A stretch of DNA of 64,000 nt, taken from positions 140,001-204,000 of the forward strand of contig NZ_AAWL01000001.1 of the NCBI RefSeq assembly GCF_000169155.1, written 5' to 3'. Shown piece after piece: positions 44,172 to 52,822 of the stretch. The notes below the pieces were generated by a model. It ran no database searches, was not told where the DNA came from, and saw only the letters and a program-made list of their open reading frames with translations. The DNA is from Thermosinus carboxydivorans Nor1 (lineage in GTDB: Bacteria > Bacillota > Negativicutes > Sporomusales > Thermosinaceae). Every line of letters starts with the position of its first letter. Positions within the stretch are counted from its first letter, which is position 1. Both the position numbers and the translations under genes were made by a program.

Positions 44172-44972
44172 TCAAACCGCAAACTCATTTTCGATGACCA
44201 CTTTTATCATATGGTCGTCGATTAGCCGTTTTTGCCCCAAGGCGGCATGGAGCAGGCTTGCCTGGCATACATTGTTCACTTTTCTGGCTATGCCGCCAGA
44301 ATACTCATATATGACATCAATAGCAGCGTCGGTAAAGATCGCGCCGGTTGCTCCCGCTATTTTCAGGTGATGTAGTATATACTCTTGTGTTTCGGCTCGA
44401 TCCATTGCTGGTAAATGGTATCTGATGTTTATCCGTTGGGCAATAGCCTCGTAGATATTTAGCTGCAATATCCGCCTTAACTCAGGTTGGCCGGTAAGAA
44501 TTAGACTCATCGGACTCATCGAGTCCATGTTAAAGTTCAACAAAAACCTTATCTCTTCCAGCATCTCTTTACCTAAGAGATGGGCCTCGTCGACAATAAC
44601 TACCGGAACTTTACCCTGTTCTTTTAGTTCAAGCACGGCCTTGTGCAGTTGACGCTTGGCATCGCCGCGGTAGAACCGTGGTTCGTAGTCTAGCTGCCTG
44701 AGCGCTTCCCAGTAAAAGTTGCGAGGCGTTAACGCCGAGTCGCTGATGTATAAGGCTTTGTATTTATTAGGGTTTAACAATGCCACCAGTTTTCGCAATG
44801 CTGTCGTCTTACCGGCGCCGACTTCGCCGGTTATAAGGCCAAAACATTTTTTCTCGGCAATGTATTTTAAGCGGGATACCATTTCCGCATGAGCCGGTGT
44901 GGTAAATAGGTCTTTTACCGCTAAGTCCCGTTGAAAGGGGGTTTTGTGAAAAGCGAAAAACGCCTCAAACAC
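44172..44972 (-). CDS. ExeA/TniB-like AAA ATPase of the insertion element
   Basis: This 266-aa ATPase has Walker A ITGEVGAGKTTALRKL, Walker B PVVIVDEAHLL, and sensor-type SLILTGQPELRRIL. C-terminal EYSGGIARKVNNVCQASLL is as in ExeA/TnsC-like proteins. The N-terminus FEAFFAFHKTPF is the usual ExeA start, which favours GTG 44972 behind GGAGGTG; a longer frame begins at 45005. It overlaps the transposase end by 8 nt. By analogy with IstB/MuB/TnsC it selects targets and activates the transposase. Confidence 0.88.
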   Translation of the reverse strand: MFEAFFAFHKTPFQRDLAVKDLFTTPAHAEMVSRLKYIAEKKCFGLITGEVGAGKTTALRKLVALLNPNKYKALYISDSALTPRNFYWEALRQLDYEPRFYRGDAKRQLHKAVLELKEQGKVPVVIVDEAHLLGKEMLEEIRFLLNFNMDSMSPMSLILTGQPELRRILQLNIYEAIAQRINIRYHLPAMDRAETQEYILHHLKIAGATGAIFTDAAIDVIYEYSGGIARKVNNVCQASLLHAALGQKRLIDDHMIKVVIENEFAV

Positions 44973-46311
44973 TGTCATCACCTCCGCCCAATTGGCGGTA
45001 AGCAATGGCGCCTAAACGCATTTTTCGTCTGGCAATGGCCTTCTGCTCCAATACAGCTAGTAAACGCGATGGTTTGGCTGAAGCAGTCCTGTCAGGTTGG
45101 CCGGCATCTTCTTTGGGTTTAGCGCTGCTTGTTTCGCTTATGATTAGTTCGCGGGCCAAGCAGTGTTTCCGGCCGTTATGCCATATTTCAATTTCGGCAA
45201 GGTCAAAGGGATCATAGCGCACATCTACGGTTTTACCAATGAGGTCGATGCCTGCCTCATAGATCTTGCCGCACAGCTTAAGACAGCCTGTTTTATCCAC
45301 CCGGCGGGTTTCTTCCCATAAGAATGCCTCCCGGCATTCTTCAAGTGTAGCGAACCGAATGGGGTTTACATCGCTTTGAAACCGCTCGGCCGGCGTTTGT
45401 CCGTCAAGCGCGCTGTGCGGCCGGTGGTTATAGCCTTCTTCTACCCATGCGGCAAAGGCTTTGTTTAATTCTTCAAGTGTTTTGGGCTGGCTTAAGCTCA
45501 CTTCAGCCAGAAATTCTTCCACGGTGCGGTTAAAACGCTCGATTTTCCCTTTGGCCTCAGGACTGTACGGTGCTGCCGTGATGTGGCGTATGCCCAGTTT
45601 AGCAGAGGCCAGTCGGAACCAGCGGGAAATGAAGATTTTGCCGTTGTCGATGTAAACACCTTCCGGTATGCCGCGTTTTAAGATGGCTTTACGAAAACAG
45701 TCTTCGAGAACCGCCAGCTTTTGCTCAAGATAAAACTGACCATGGCAAATAAGCCGGCTGGCGTCGTCGATAAAAGCGACTAAATAGGTTCGCAGCTTCT
45801 TCTGCGGATTTTGGGGATGCACTATGTATGGACCATACTTAATATCTGCCTGCCAAAGTTTATTACGGTGCTCTTTTTGAAATCGCCTGCTACCGGTGCC
45901 GCTTGATTTAGCACGCCGGGTCAAACCAAGCCGGGCCAAATGCCGCGCCAAGGTAGAACGGGCTATTTCCCCGGGTTTAATCGTCTTTTCGCCAACAAGA
46001 ATGTCGAGAACGCGAAGGGTGCTGCGCTCAGGTAGTTCTTCTTTTAATTTAGCCGCGTGCTTAAAAACGTCATCCGGTATTTTTCGGCGTTTTCCCTTAT
46101 CGCTGCGCGTTTGGGGCAGAAGCCCGGCAAAGCCCTGCTTACGGTAAGCGGCAAGATAGCGCCTGAGGGTACGGTCGGAGATGGTAGTGCTGGCCAGAAT
46201 TTCACGTCGCCGCCGACGACGCTCGGCAGCGTCCAGCCCTTCGGCCAAAAGCGGCGCGATTAGCGAAAATCTTGCCAGCGCTTTCTCCCGTACATCATCA
46301 AAACAATCCAT
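44965..46311 (-). CDS. DDE (rve-type) transposase of the insertion element
   Basis: This 448-aa transposase has N-terminal HTH domains (about residues 40-130, with TISDRTLRRYLAAYRKQG). The integrase core has catalytic Asp in KLWQADIKYGPY, Asp in GVYIDNGKIF, and Glu in SPEAKGKIERFNRTVEEF, about 35 residues after the second Asp. A Mu-transposase-like C-terminal beta domain follows. ATG 46311 has AAGGAGG 8 nt upstream. Reading frame is intact, so the element may be active. Confidence 0.93.
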   Translation of the reverse strand: MDCFDDVREKALARFSLIAPLLAEGLDAAERRRRRREILASTTISDRTLRRYLAAYRKQGFAGLLPQTRSDKGKRRKIPDDVFKHAAKLKEELPERSTLRVLDILVGEKTIKPGEIARSTLARHLARLGLTRRAKSSGTGSRRFQKEHRNKLWQADIKYGPYIVHPQNPQKKLRTYLVAFIDDASRLICHGQFYLEQKLAVLEDCFRKAILKRGIPEGVYIDNGKIFISRWFRLASAKLGIRHITAAPYSPEAKGKIERFNRTVEEFLAEVSLSQPKTLEELNKAFAAWVEEGYNHRPHSALDGQTPAERFQSDVNPIRFATLEECREAFLWEETRRVDKTGCLKLCGKIYEAGIDLIGKTVDVRYDPFDLAEIEIWHNGRKHCLARELIISETSSAKPKEDAGQPDRTASAKPSRLLAVLEQKAIARRKMRLGAIAYRQLGGGDDSV

Positions 46312-46397
46312 ACCGACAACCTCCTTATGCCTGTGGTAATATTTGGCTATACCATACCACGGCGGAAGGAGCGGTCACAGAGCAACATATGTGGATT

Positions 46398-46970
46398 TTA
46401 CAAAAAAACTATTGTTTGGTCGGAAGTAACATAAATGTTGGCTAATCCCATCTCTGAACTGGCCGCTGACGAACCAAGCAGGGAAAGTGCCGCTAAGAAT
46501 TGCTGCCAATGGTTTAAGCTGCTGCCGGTGGCTATCAGTCTTGCTGCGCGGTCGTAAAGCCTGATGGCCATACTGTTTAAAAGCCCAATTACGGTATTGA
46601 CTTTGACTTTAAAAGCATAAACCCAGCGTTTGACGGTACTTACATCACAATACTTTGAAGCTTTTTCCACCGGTATAGTCCGATCAAGCACCCTGCTGAC
46701 AGCTTCTTCAATGTCGGGGAGGGCATAGTGACGGTATGGGGCGATGAAATCTGGTAAAATGGCATGGGTACGACCACAGTGGCAACATTTAACACGATAG
46801 ACGGTAATGACAAACGTCTCACAGCCCCAAGTCAAGCTGCGCCGATACGCACCATGCCGGACAAGGCTTGGTGTCTGACAGGCAGGACATAACAGCGTGG
46901 CAGGATCCAGCTTGTACAAAAAATTTTGAATATAGTCCTTTACTGAATGGCCAAGATAGAGTATAATCAA
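46398..46970 (-). CDS. Zinc-ribbon/HTH protein of the insertion element (DUF6431-like)
   Basis: This 190-aa protein (from TTG 46970) has a zinc-ribbon pair LLCPACQTP and KCCHCGRTH about 30 residues apart. A helical region follows, with EKASKYCDVSTVKRWVYAFK resembling an HTH. I believe this is the family annotated as DUF6431, which often sits next to such transposases; function unknown, perhaps end binding or regulation. The frame stays open to TTG 47018, but that lies inside the hairpin 46981-47042, so the shorter start is preferred with low certainty. Confidence 0.65.
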   Translation of the reverse strand: MIILYLGHSVKDYIQNFLYKLDPATLLCPACQTPSLVRHGAYRRSLTWGCETFVITVYRVKCCHCGRTHAILPDFIAPYRHYALPDIEEAVSRVLDRTIPVEKASKYCDVSTVKRWVYAFKVKVNTVIGLLNSMAIRLYDRAARLIATGSSLNHWQQFLAALSLLGSSAASSEMGLANIYVTSDQTIVFL

Positions 46971-46980
46971 ATTGCCTTTT

Positions 46981-47042
46981 TGGAAAGCCTTCGGTAAAGG
47001 GTTTGAGTGCCACCTCAAGGGGCCCTTGCCGAAGGCTTTTCC
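46981..47042 (-). other. Strong hairpin just upstream of the zinc-ribbon gene
   Basis: GGAAAGCCTTCGGTAAAGGG and CCCTTGCCGAAGGCTTTTCC pair almost completely. The stem lies 11 nt from the chosen start codon and inside the right end of the element. It could block read-through or translation from outside promoters. Confidence 0.65.
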
Positions 47043-47129
47043 ATTTCCTCCGTTTTCAGAATTAATCGGATTTTCGACAATTGATTGCCATATTCCTATT
47101 TGGCCAGTGATTTTGAGCAGGTTTAGGTC

Positions 47130-47149
47130 AAAAAATATGAGCGGAAACA
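47130..47149 (-). repeat. Right terminal inverted repeat of the insertion element
   Basis: Reverse complement of 43982-44001, perfect over 20 bp. It directly abuts the inner repeat 47102-47130. Confidence 0.8.
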
Positions 47150-47177
47150 GCTAGACATGGGGATTAATTTTAAAAGC

Positions 47178-47218
47178 AGGAGGTAATGCGATGTCGCCGC
47201 ATTGCCTCCTTTTTATTA
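47178..47218 (+). terminator. Terminator between the insertion element and the regulator gene
   Basis: AGGAGGTAATGCG and CGCATTGCCTCCT form a 13-bp perfect stem followed by TTTTTATTAG. As no plus-strand gene ends here, it may belong to a gene interrupted or displaced by the insertion. Confidence 0.75.
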
Positions 47219-47303
47219 GTCGGCATGGGCGCCATCTATATGGTTGAAAGTTGTGAGCACGGGCTAAAGCAATAAGGTATAGCGGGCAAAGCAGGAAATT
47301 ATT

Positions 47304-47330
47304 TTTACAATAATGAAAATTAAATATAAT
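47304..47330 (+). promoter_or_regulatory. Putative promoter of the BTAD regulator
   Basis: TTTACA (47304-47309) and a perfect TATAAT (47325-47330) with a 15-nt spacer, ending 45 nt before the chosen start codon at 47376. Confidence 0.4.
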
Positions 47331-47375
47331 AGCTTGTGCGAAGTGCCTATCATTAACTTGCCGGGAGATGGAACA

Positions 47376-50300
47376 ATGCAGCCGGTAGTACTACTGCGAA
47401 GCAAATTGAATATGCCGAAATTGGATAATGATGTTATTTTGCGAACAGCATTAAAAGCAAAACTGGCAGACTTGGACAAGTATCCGGTTACTGTTGTATC
47501 GGCCGGTGCAGGTTATGGAAAAACTACTGCTCTAGTACAAGCGTTAACGCAAATGTCTGTCCCTTGTGGTTGGTATAATCCCGGTCCGGAGGATGATAAT
47601 GTTTATATATTTTCCGCTTACTTAGCCGGTGCATTAGAACCTTTGGCCCCGGGAATTACCAACTGGTATCTTAACAATATAGCGCAAGAGGAGAAGTTCG
47701 ACTGGAAAAAGGCTTTTCAACTCCTCATGGCTGGTCTCGAGGATCGGGAAGAACAGGAACTCAGGCCGGGGATATTGGTAGTAGACGATTGGCATTTTGT
47801 CCAAACCGAGCCGGAAATTAGGCTGTTTTTTGATCGCTTTCTCGCCTGTCGGCGGCCAACGCTGCACGTTGTTATTTTGTCACGGGAAAAAATCAACTTG
47901 CCTGAGATTGACCGGTTGCGAGCTAAAGGAAAAGTATTGGAATTTTCTGAGCAAGATTTGGCCTTTAGTTATCAAGAGATACACCAATTTATAAATAATT
48001 TTTTGCCTGTCACGTTTACTCAGCAAGAGGTTGAACAAATCTATAAGCATACAGAAGGTTGGATTATCGCTATTAGGCTAATCCTCAATTCATTAGCGAA
48101 TAAACCCAAACAAAATATTTTATCCCAGGCTGAGTATGAAAATATGGAAATCCTGTTTGAATATTTGGCTCATGATGTCTTGGTCCGCCAGCCTGAGCCG
48201 CTGCAAATGTTTTTGCTTAAATCATCTATTTTAGAATCTTTTCATGCGCAAATGTGTCAGGAAATATTAGGTGATGAATTTAGCTACGACTTGTTGGCGC
48301 TTGTTCGTAAACGCGGCTTATTTTTATCAGAAATTGATAAAGGGATATACCGTTACCATAACCTATTCCGCGAGTTTTTGCGGCGGGAAGCTAGCAAAAG
48401 GGTGCCGGACTTACAAACGATCCATGTTAAAGCCGGCGATTATTATCTTCGGCATGGCGAGGAAGAACAAGCACTGTATCATCTAATATTAGGCAAACAG
48501 TGGGATAAAGCAGTAGCGATTTTACGGAAAATTAGCCGGAATTTGGTGTATAGTGGCAGGGGACGGGTTTTGTGCGGCTATTTGCAGCAATTGCCAGCAA
48601 TGGAGCACATTCACCCGGATATTATTATGGCGTTAGGCGATGAGGCAAGGTTTGCTTGCAATTACAAAAAAGCAATTGGGCTTTATGAGCAAGCGGCTGC
48701 AAACTACAGTGAAGCTAACGATTTTACCGGGGTAAGTAATGCTTACCGCGGGATTGGCGAAACCTATTTAGATATTATTCAACCGTTACAAGCGCAGCTA
48801 TATTTACGCCGGGCTTATAAAGCCCTGACGGCAGAGCAAGGCAAAGAAAAAGCGGCTATCTTAGGGTTAATGGCGGAGAATATGATAAACCGTGGTAACC
48901 CTCGGCGGGCGGAAAGATATCGAAGGCTGGCCAGGGAGTTCAACTTTGAGGATAAAAATAATTTGGAGGCCCGTATTTTGTTGCGTACCGGGCGCATATA
49001 CGACGCAATTAAAGTAGTTGAACGGCAGCTTTCACGGGAAAAAAGTTACCATATACCATGTTCATTCCGAGAAAGTTCCTTAATATTATCGCTATGCTAT
49101 GCTTATAGCGGGCAACCTGATAAGGCTTTAGCGACAGCGAAGGAAGGCATAAGGGTCGGGGAGAAGTTACGTTCGCCATTTATAACGGCCGTTGGCTATA
49201 TTCGGCTGGCTCACGCCTTGCTGATCCAGCTGCCCCGCGATAAAGAACAATGTTGGTTAGCTTATCAGAAGGGGTTGGATATTGGGAGTAAGCTGGATAT
49301 ACTACGGAGTCGGACGGAAGTTTTACAAGGCCAATGTTTATTACATGCCCTGGAAAATGATTGGTCAGCAGCGAAAAGTTGCGGTCACAGTGGCGTAAAA
49401 ATTACCGAACAAGTCCAAGACCGGTGGTTTACCGCCGTACTCTACCATACCTTGGGAATGAGCGCGGCAATTTGTCAACAGTTTACTGAAGCTAAAGCAT
49501 ATTTGCAGGCAGCAAACCGCTTGTTTCACAGGTGTGGCGATAACTTTGGCAAAGCGGCGGGAGCGTGGTGGCTTGCTTATATAGCATTGCATCGGCAGCA
49601 GCCCGAAGAGTTTCAAGTCGCGTTTCACTCTTTGTTATCGCTCTGTAATACGTTTGGCTATCATTTTCTGTTAGAACGGCCTACACTGTTAGGGGATATA
49701 ACCGGTTTTACAAGTAAACCCTTTTTTAATGAAGCAGTCAGATTGGGGCTTTTGACGGAAGAACAATCGGCACAGACAGCACCAACTTTTAAGGATACTC
49801 GGCCCGGTTTTTCCACGACGTTGCGCATTCAAGCCTTGGGTTCGCTGAAAGTTTGGCGTGATGGTCGGGAGATAGTGCGGTCAGACTGGCGGCGGGAAAG
49901 TTCGCGCCATTTGTTTTGCCTGCTCCTTACGGCCAGGCACGCGGGGCTTCACAAAGAAACGATCATGTCTTATTTATGGCCAGAAGCTGATTACGAAGCA
50001 GCTGCAAGGAACTTCAAAGTAACGTTGCATAACCTAATGAATATATTGGAACCTGCTAGGCAGCCGCGTAAGCCCTCCAGCTTTATTCAACGCCAAGGTG
50101 CGGTTTATCAATGGAATTTGACGGCTAATTTCTGGTTGGACGTTGATGAATTTGAACATGCGATAATGCAGGCAATGAACATAGTCTATCAGCAACCGTG
50201 CGAAGCTGAGCTTCTGCTGCGCAAAAGCATAGCTTTATATCGCGGCGACTATCTAGAGGGCGAGCAGGAACTTGAACTGTACACAGCTGAACGTGAACGA

Positions 50301-50576
50301 TTAGTTGGTCTATATATAAAAGCGGCAGAGCTAATGGCTAAATTGTGTATTCGCCAACAGCGCTATGAGGAGGCTTTAAATTGGACAGATGTCATCGTTA
50401 AGAAGGATAAGTGCTGGGAAAAAGCCTACCAGATCAAAATGTGGTGTTATGGGAAAATGAAAAATCCCGTGATGGTCGCCAGAACCTACAAGAAGTGTTG
50501 TGAGACCCTGCGCGAAGAACTGGCGGTCAAGCCGTCTTATAAAACAACAGAAATCTATCGCAAATTTACTGACTAG
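47376..50576 (+). CDS. Large MalT/SARP-like transcriptional regulator (NTPase + TPR + BTAD)
   Basis: This 1066-aa regulator has an N-terminal STAND-type NTPase: P-loop VVSAGAGYGKTTALVQAL (about residues 39-56) and Walker B ILVVDDWHFVQ (about 125-135). A long helical TPR-like region of about 300-800 follows. The C-terminus carries a winged-helix DNA-binding domain (IQALGSLKVWRDGREI, then ETIMSYLWPEADYEAAARNF) plus a bacterial transcriptional activator domain ending in YKKCCETLREELAVKPS. ATG 47376 follows CGGGAGATGG; ATG 47313 precedes the TATAAT and is rejected. It likely activates the hydrolase-MFS-amidohydrolase genes downstream. Confidence 0.9.
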   Translation: MQPVVLLRSKLNMPKLDNDVILRTALKAKLADLDKYPVTVVSAGAGYGKTTALVQALTQMSVPCGWYNPGPEDDNVYIFSAYLAGALEPLAPGITNWYLNNIAQEEKFDWKKAFQLLMAGLEDREEQELRPGILVVDDWHFVQTEPEIRLFFDRFLACRRPTLHVVILSREKINLPEIDRLRAKGKVLEFSEQDLAFSYQEIHQFINNFLPVTFTQQEVEQIYKHTEGWIIAIRLILNSLANKPKQNILSQAEYENMEILFEYLAHDVLVRQPEPLQMFLLKSSILESFHAQMCQEILGDEFSYDLLALVRKRGLFLSEIDKGIYRYHNLFREFLRREASKRVPDLQTIHVKAGDYYLRHGEEEQALYHLILGKQWDKAVAILRKISRNLVYSGRGRVLCGYLQQLPAMEHIHPDIIMALGDEARFACNYKKAIGLYEQAAANYSEANDFTGVSNAYRGIGETYLDIIQPLQAQLYLRRAYKALTAEQGKEKAAILGLMAENMINRGNPRRAERYRRLAREFNFEDKNNLEARILLRTGRIYDAIKVVERQLSREKSYHIPCSFRESSLILSLCYAYSGQPDKALATAKEGIRVGEKLRSPFITAVGYIRLAHALLIQLPRDKEQCWLAYQKGLDIGSKLDILRSRTEVLQGQCLLHALENDWSAAKSCGHSGVKITEQVQDRWFTAVLYHTLGMSAAICQQFTEAKAYLQAANRLFHRCGDNFGKAAGAWWLAYIALHRQQPEEFQVAFHSLLSLCNTFGYHFLLERPTLLGDITGFTSKPFFNEAVRLGLLTEEQSAQTAPTFKDTRPGFSTTLRIQALGSLKVWRDGREIVRSDWRRESSRHLFCLLLTARHAGLHKETIMSYLWPEADYEAAARNFKVTLHNLMNILEPARQPRKPSSFIQRQGAVYQWNLTANFWLDVDEFEHAIMQAMNIVYQQPCEAELLLRKSIALYRGDYLEGEQELELYTAERERLVGLYIKAAELMAKLCIRQQRYEEALNWTDVIVKKDKCWEKAYQIKMWCYGKMKNPVMVARTYKKCCETLREELAVKPSYKTTEIYRKFTD

Positions 50577-50581
50577 GCAAG

Positions 50582-50612
50582 GCCCTTTCGGTGTCGAAGG
50601 GCTTTTTTATTT
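50582..50612 (+). terminator. Terminator after the regulator gene
   Basis: GCCCTTTCG and CGAAGGGC pair around GTGT and are followed by TTTTTTATTTT. Confidence 0.8.
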
Positions 50613-50696
50613 TGTAACTGGTTTGTGACCAGACAGTAACAAGTAGAAACTAGAATAAAAGAAAGCGGAAAATTAAGACAGTTAGGGGGAGATGTT

Positions 50697-51503
50697 GTGT
50701 TTGCTAAGGTAAATGGAATTAACCTTTATTATGAGGACCAAGGACAAGGGCCAGCATTGGTGTTTATTCACGGCCTGGGCGAAAACGCCAGCTCCTGGAA
50801 ACGGCAAATCGAATTTTTTAGTAAGTCTTTCCGCACGATAGTCGTAGACTTGCGCGGTCATGGCCGCAGTGATGACGGGGCCGAGTTCATTACGATGGAC
50901 ATCTTGGCCAAAGATGTTTTGGCGTTGTTAGATCAGTTAGGCATTGAAAAAGCGCACTTCGTAGGGCATTCCATGGGTGGTTTGATAAACCAAGAAATTG
51001 CTGCTCACAATTTGCACCGTATGCTGACAATGACGCTCAGCGATGCTGCTGGCTATTATCCACCGCCGCTGGGGACCACCGGCTTAGAAGAAAGGCTCAA
51101 AAGAATTGATACGCTAAGCATGGAGGAAGTAGCTGAGGCCATTACGAACAGCGCTTGCCGTCCCGAGGCGCCGGAATGGCTTAAGGTCGAGGTGCGGCAA
51201 ATGTTTGCGGCTAATCGTAAGCAGCCTTACCGCCAAGCGACCATTTCGACTTTAAAAGCCGATTATCGGCAATACCACGCGCGTATGAAGGTACCTACGT
51301 TATTGCTTGTTGGCCAGTTTGACAAGACTACCCCGCTAAGCTATGCGCAATTTCTCAACGAAGCCATTATCGGCTCAAAACTGCAAATTATTCCGGATGC
51401 TGCCCATATGACGAAAGTCGAAAACCCGGCTGTTTATAATCGGGCTTTAGCCGAGTTTTTAGCTCCCTATGAGCCAAACGCGGCACTGCCGTTATTAAGA
51501 TAG
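50697..51503 (+). CDS. Alpha/beta-fold hydrolase
   Basis: This 268-aa hydrolase has the oxyanion segment VFIHGLGENASSW, nucleophile elbow FVGHSMGGL (Ser about residue 95), an acidic residue in LVGQFDKTTP and catalytic His in IPDAAHMTKVENP. It resembles 3-oxoadipate enol-lactonase and carboxylesterase relatives, but the substrate is open. GTG 50697 is used, behind AGGGGGAG. It is the first gene of a set with an MFS carrier and an amidohydrolase, suggesting uptake and hydrolysis of an ester, lactone or amide. Confidence 0.88.
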   Translation: MFAKVNGINLYYEDQGQGPALVFIHGLGENASSWKRQIEFFSKSFRTIVVDLRGHGRSDDGAEFITMDILAKDVLALLDQLGIEKAHFVGHSMGGLINQEIAAHNLHRMLTMTLSDAAGYYPPPLGTTGLEERLKRIDTLSMEEVAEAITNSACRPEAPEWLKVEVRQMFAANRKQPYRQATISTLKADYRQYHARMKVPTLLLVGQFDKTTPLSYAQFLNEAIIGSKLQIIPDAAHMTKVENPAVYNRALAEFLAPYEPNAALPLLR

Positions 51504-51517
51504 CAGGAGGCATGATT

Positions 51518-52804
51518 ATGGGAAAAAACAATAAGATCTTTTATGGCTGGTGGATTGTTCTTGTCGCGTTTCTCTCGATTGCGATTACTTATGGTACCAA
51601 AGGTGTATTTGGCGTAGTTCAGCTGCAAATGCTGGACGACTTGCACTGGACTCGGGCATCCATTGCCGGGGCGTTATCGGCGAACATGATGGTTTATGCA
51701 ATTGCAGCTCCGTTTGTTGGACGGATCATGGATAAAGTCGGTATTCGGACGATTTTAATTCTCGGGGCGCTGCTTACCGGAGCTGCTTTTATGTTGGTAA
51801 CAACCGTAACGAGTCCGGTGCAGTTTTATATCTATTATGGTTTGCTCCTCGGACTGGCTAATACCGGCATGGGTATGATTCCTGGGCCTACGGCCGTTAA
51901 CCGTTGGTTTATCAAAAAACGGGGGCGCGCTTTGTCTATAGCGCTAGTCGCCTCGCCGCTCGGCATGGCCGTTTTCACTTTCTTGGCAAAAGATTTGCTG
52001 AAAACGATTGGATGGAAGGGGCTATTCGTCGTTATGGGCGTCGCCGCCTGGGTTTTGGTTATCATCCCGGCGTATTTGCTGATGCGTTCTTCACCGGAAG
52101 AAATGGGGTTAAAACCAGACGGCGAAACTGATCAGGCACCCACTTCAGCTTTCTCCGGTGTCAGTGTTGCTCCTGCTCCCAGTATTGCCCAGGAAGAGGA
52201 ATGGACGTTAACGAAGTTGTTGCTTTCACCCAAAGCCTGGTGCCTATTGTTCGGTTATTTTGTCCTTGGCGGCAATGGTTGGGCCCAGCAGGTGCATCAG
52301 GTGCCTCACCTTATGCAAATGGGGCTGAGTAAAGACTCAGCTACCGTCGCCTTAGGGTTTAACATGACGCTAGCAATCTTGTCGATGTTGATTTGGCCGA
52401 GTATCTCCGACTTTATGAAACGCAGCACGGCGGTGGTAATTTCCTTAGTTCTTCAAGCATTAGGCACGTTTTTATTGCTGAACGCAAATACGCTGACCAT
52501 GACTTATGCCTTTGTCTTTATTATGGGAATTTCTCACTATGGTAGCTACGGGCTGTTTACCGCTTTGGCCGCCGATACTTTTGGCCGTCGCAGCTTAGGT
52601 ACGGTAAGCGGGGTAATGGCTATGGTGGGGGCCGGCGGCGCAGCCTTAGGTATTTATGCGGGCGGGGCCCTTTACGATGCGATGGGGAATTATAGGTTGT
52701 TATGGCAATGCGGTATTGGAGCGCTGGTACTTGCGACATTGTTAATTATGGTATTGGGACAAATGAAGCAACAAGCTGATGCATCCGTGAAAACAACGGC
52801 TTAA
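51518..52804 (+). CDS. MFS transporter (OFA/MCT-like)
   Basis: This 428-aa 12-helix carrier begins KIFYGWWIVLVAFLSIAITY, the usual opening of oxalate/formate-antiporter and monocarboxylate-type MFS proteins. The RVGxR-like loop is GRIMDKVGIRTILILG. A central cytoplasmic loop (about residues 200-230) separates two six-helix bundles. ATG 51518 is 7 nt after AGGAGG; ATG 51512 abuts it. Ligand probably a monocarboxylate related to the neighbouring hydrolases. Confidence 0.88.
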   Translation: MGKNNKIFYGWWIVLVAFLSIAITYGTKGVFGVVQLQMLDDLHWTRASIAGALSANMMVYAIAAPFVGRIMDKVGIRTILILGALLTGAAFMLVTTVTSPVQFYIYYGLLLGLANTGMGMIPGPTAVNRWFIKKRGRALSIALVASPLGMAVFTFLAKDLLKTIGWKGLFVVMGVAAWVLVIIPAYLLMRSSPEEMGLKPDGETDQAPTSAFSGVSVAPAPSIAQEEEWTLTKLLLSPKAWCLLFGYFVLGGNGWAQQVHQVPHLMQMGLSKDSATVALGFNMTLAILSMLIWPSISDFMKRSTAVVISLVLQALGTFLLLNANTLTMTYAFVFIMGISHYGSYGLFTALAADTFGRRSLGTVSGVMAMVGAGGAALGIYAGGALYDAMGNYRLLWQCGIGALVLATLLIMVLGQMKQQADASVKTTA

Positions 52805-52822
52805 GGGGGAGGAAGGAGTATT

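Larger units (their letters stand above)
43982..47149 (-). mobile_element. Three-gene insertion element (DDE transposase + AAA ATPase + zinc-ribbon protein)
   Basis: Ends are a perfect 20-bp inverted repeat, TGTTTCCGCTCATATTTTTT at 43982-44001 and its reverse complement at 47130-47149. A second, inner pair of 29 nt (44087-44115 versus 47102-47130, 23 of 29 matching, both with CCTGCTCAAAAT) lies next to it on the right but 85 bp further in on the left. All three genes are on the minus strand in the order zinc-ribbon protein, transposase, ATPase. A DDE transposase with a dedicated AAA partner is the Mu/Tn7/IS21 type of organisation. I see no clear target duplication. The family name was not determined. 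Confidence 0.8.

Noticed and set aside
47313-47375. 21 additional N-terminal codons of the BTAD regulator from ATG 47313
   Set aside because: The best promoter (TATAAT 47325-47330) lies inside this stretch and CGGGAG is positioned for ATG 47376.
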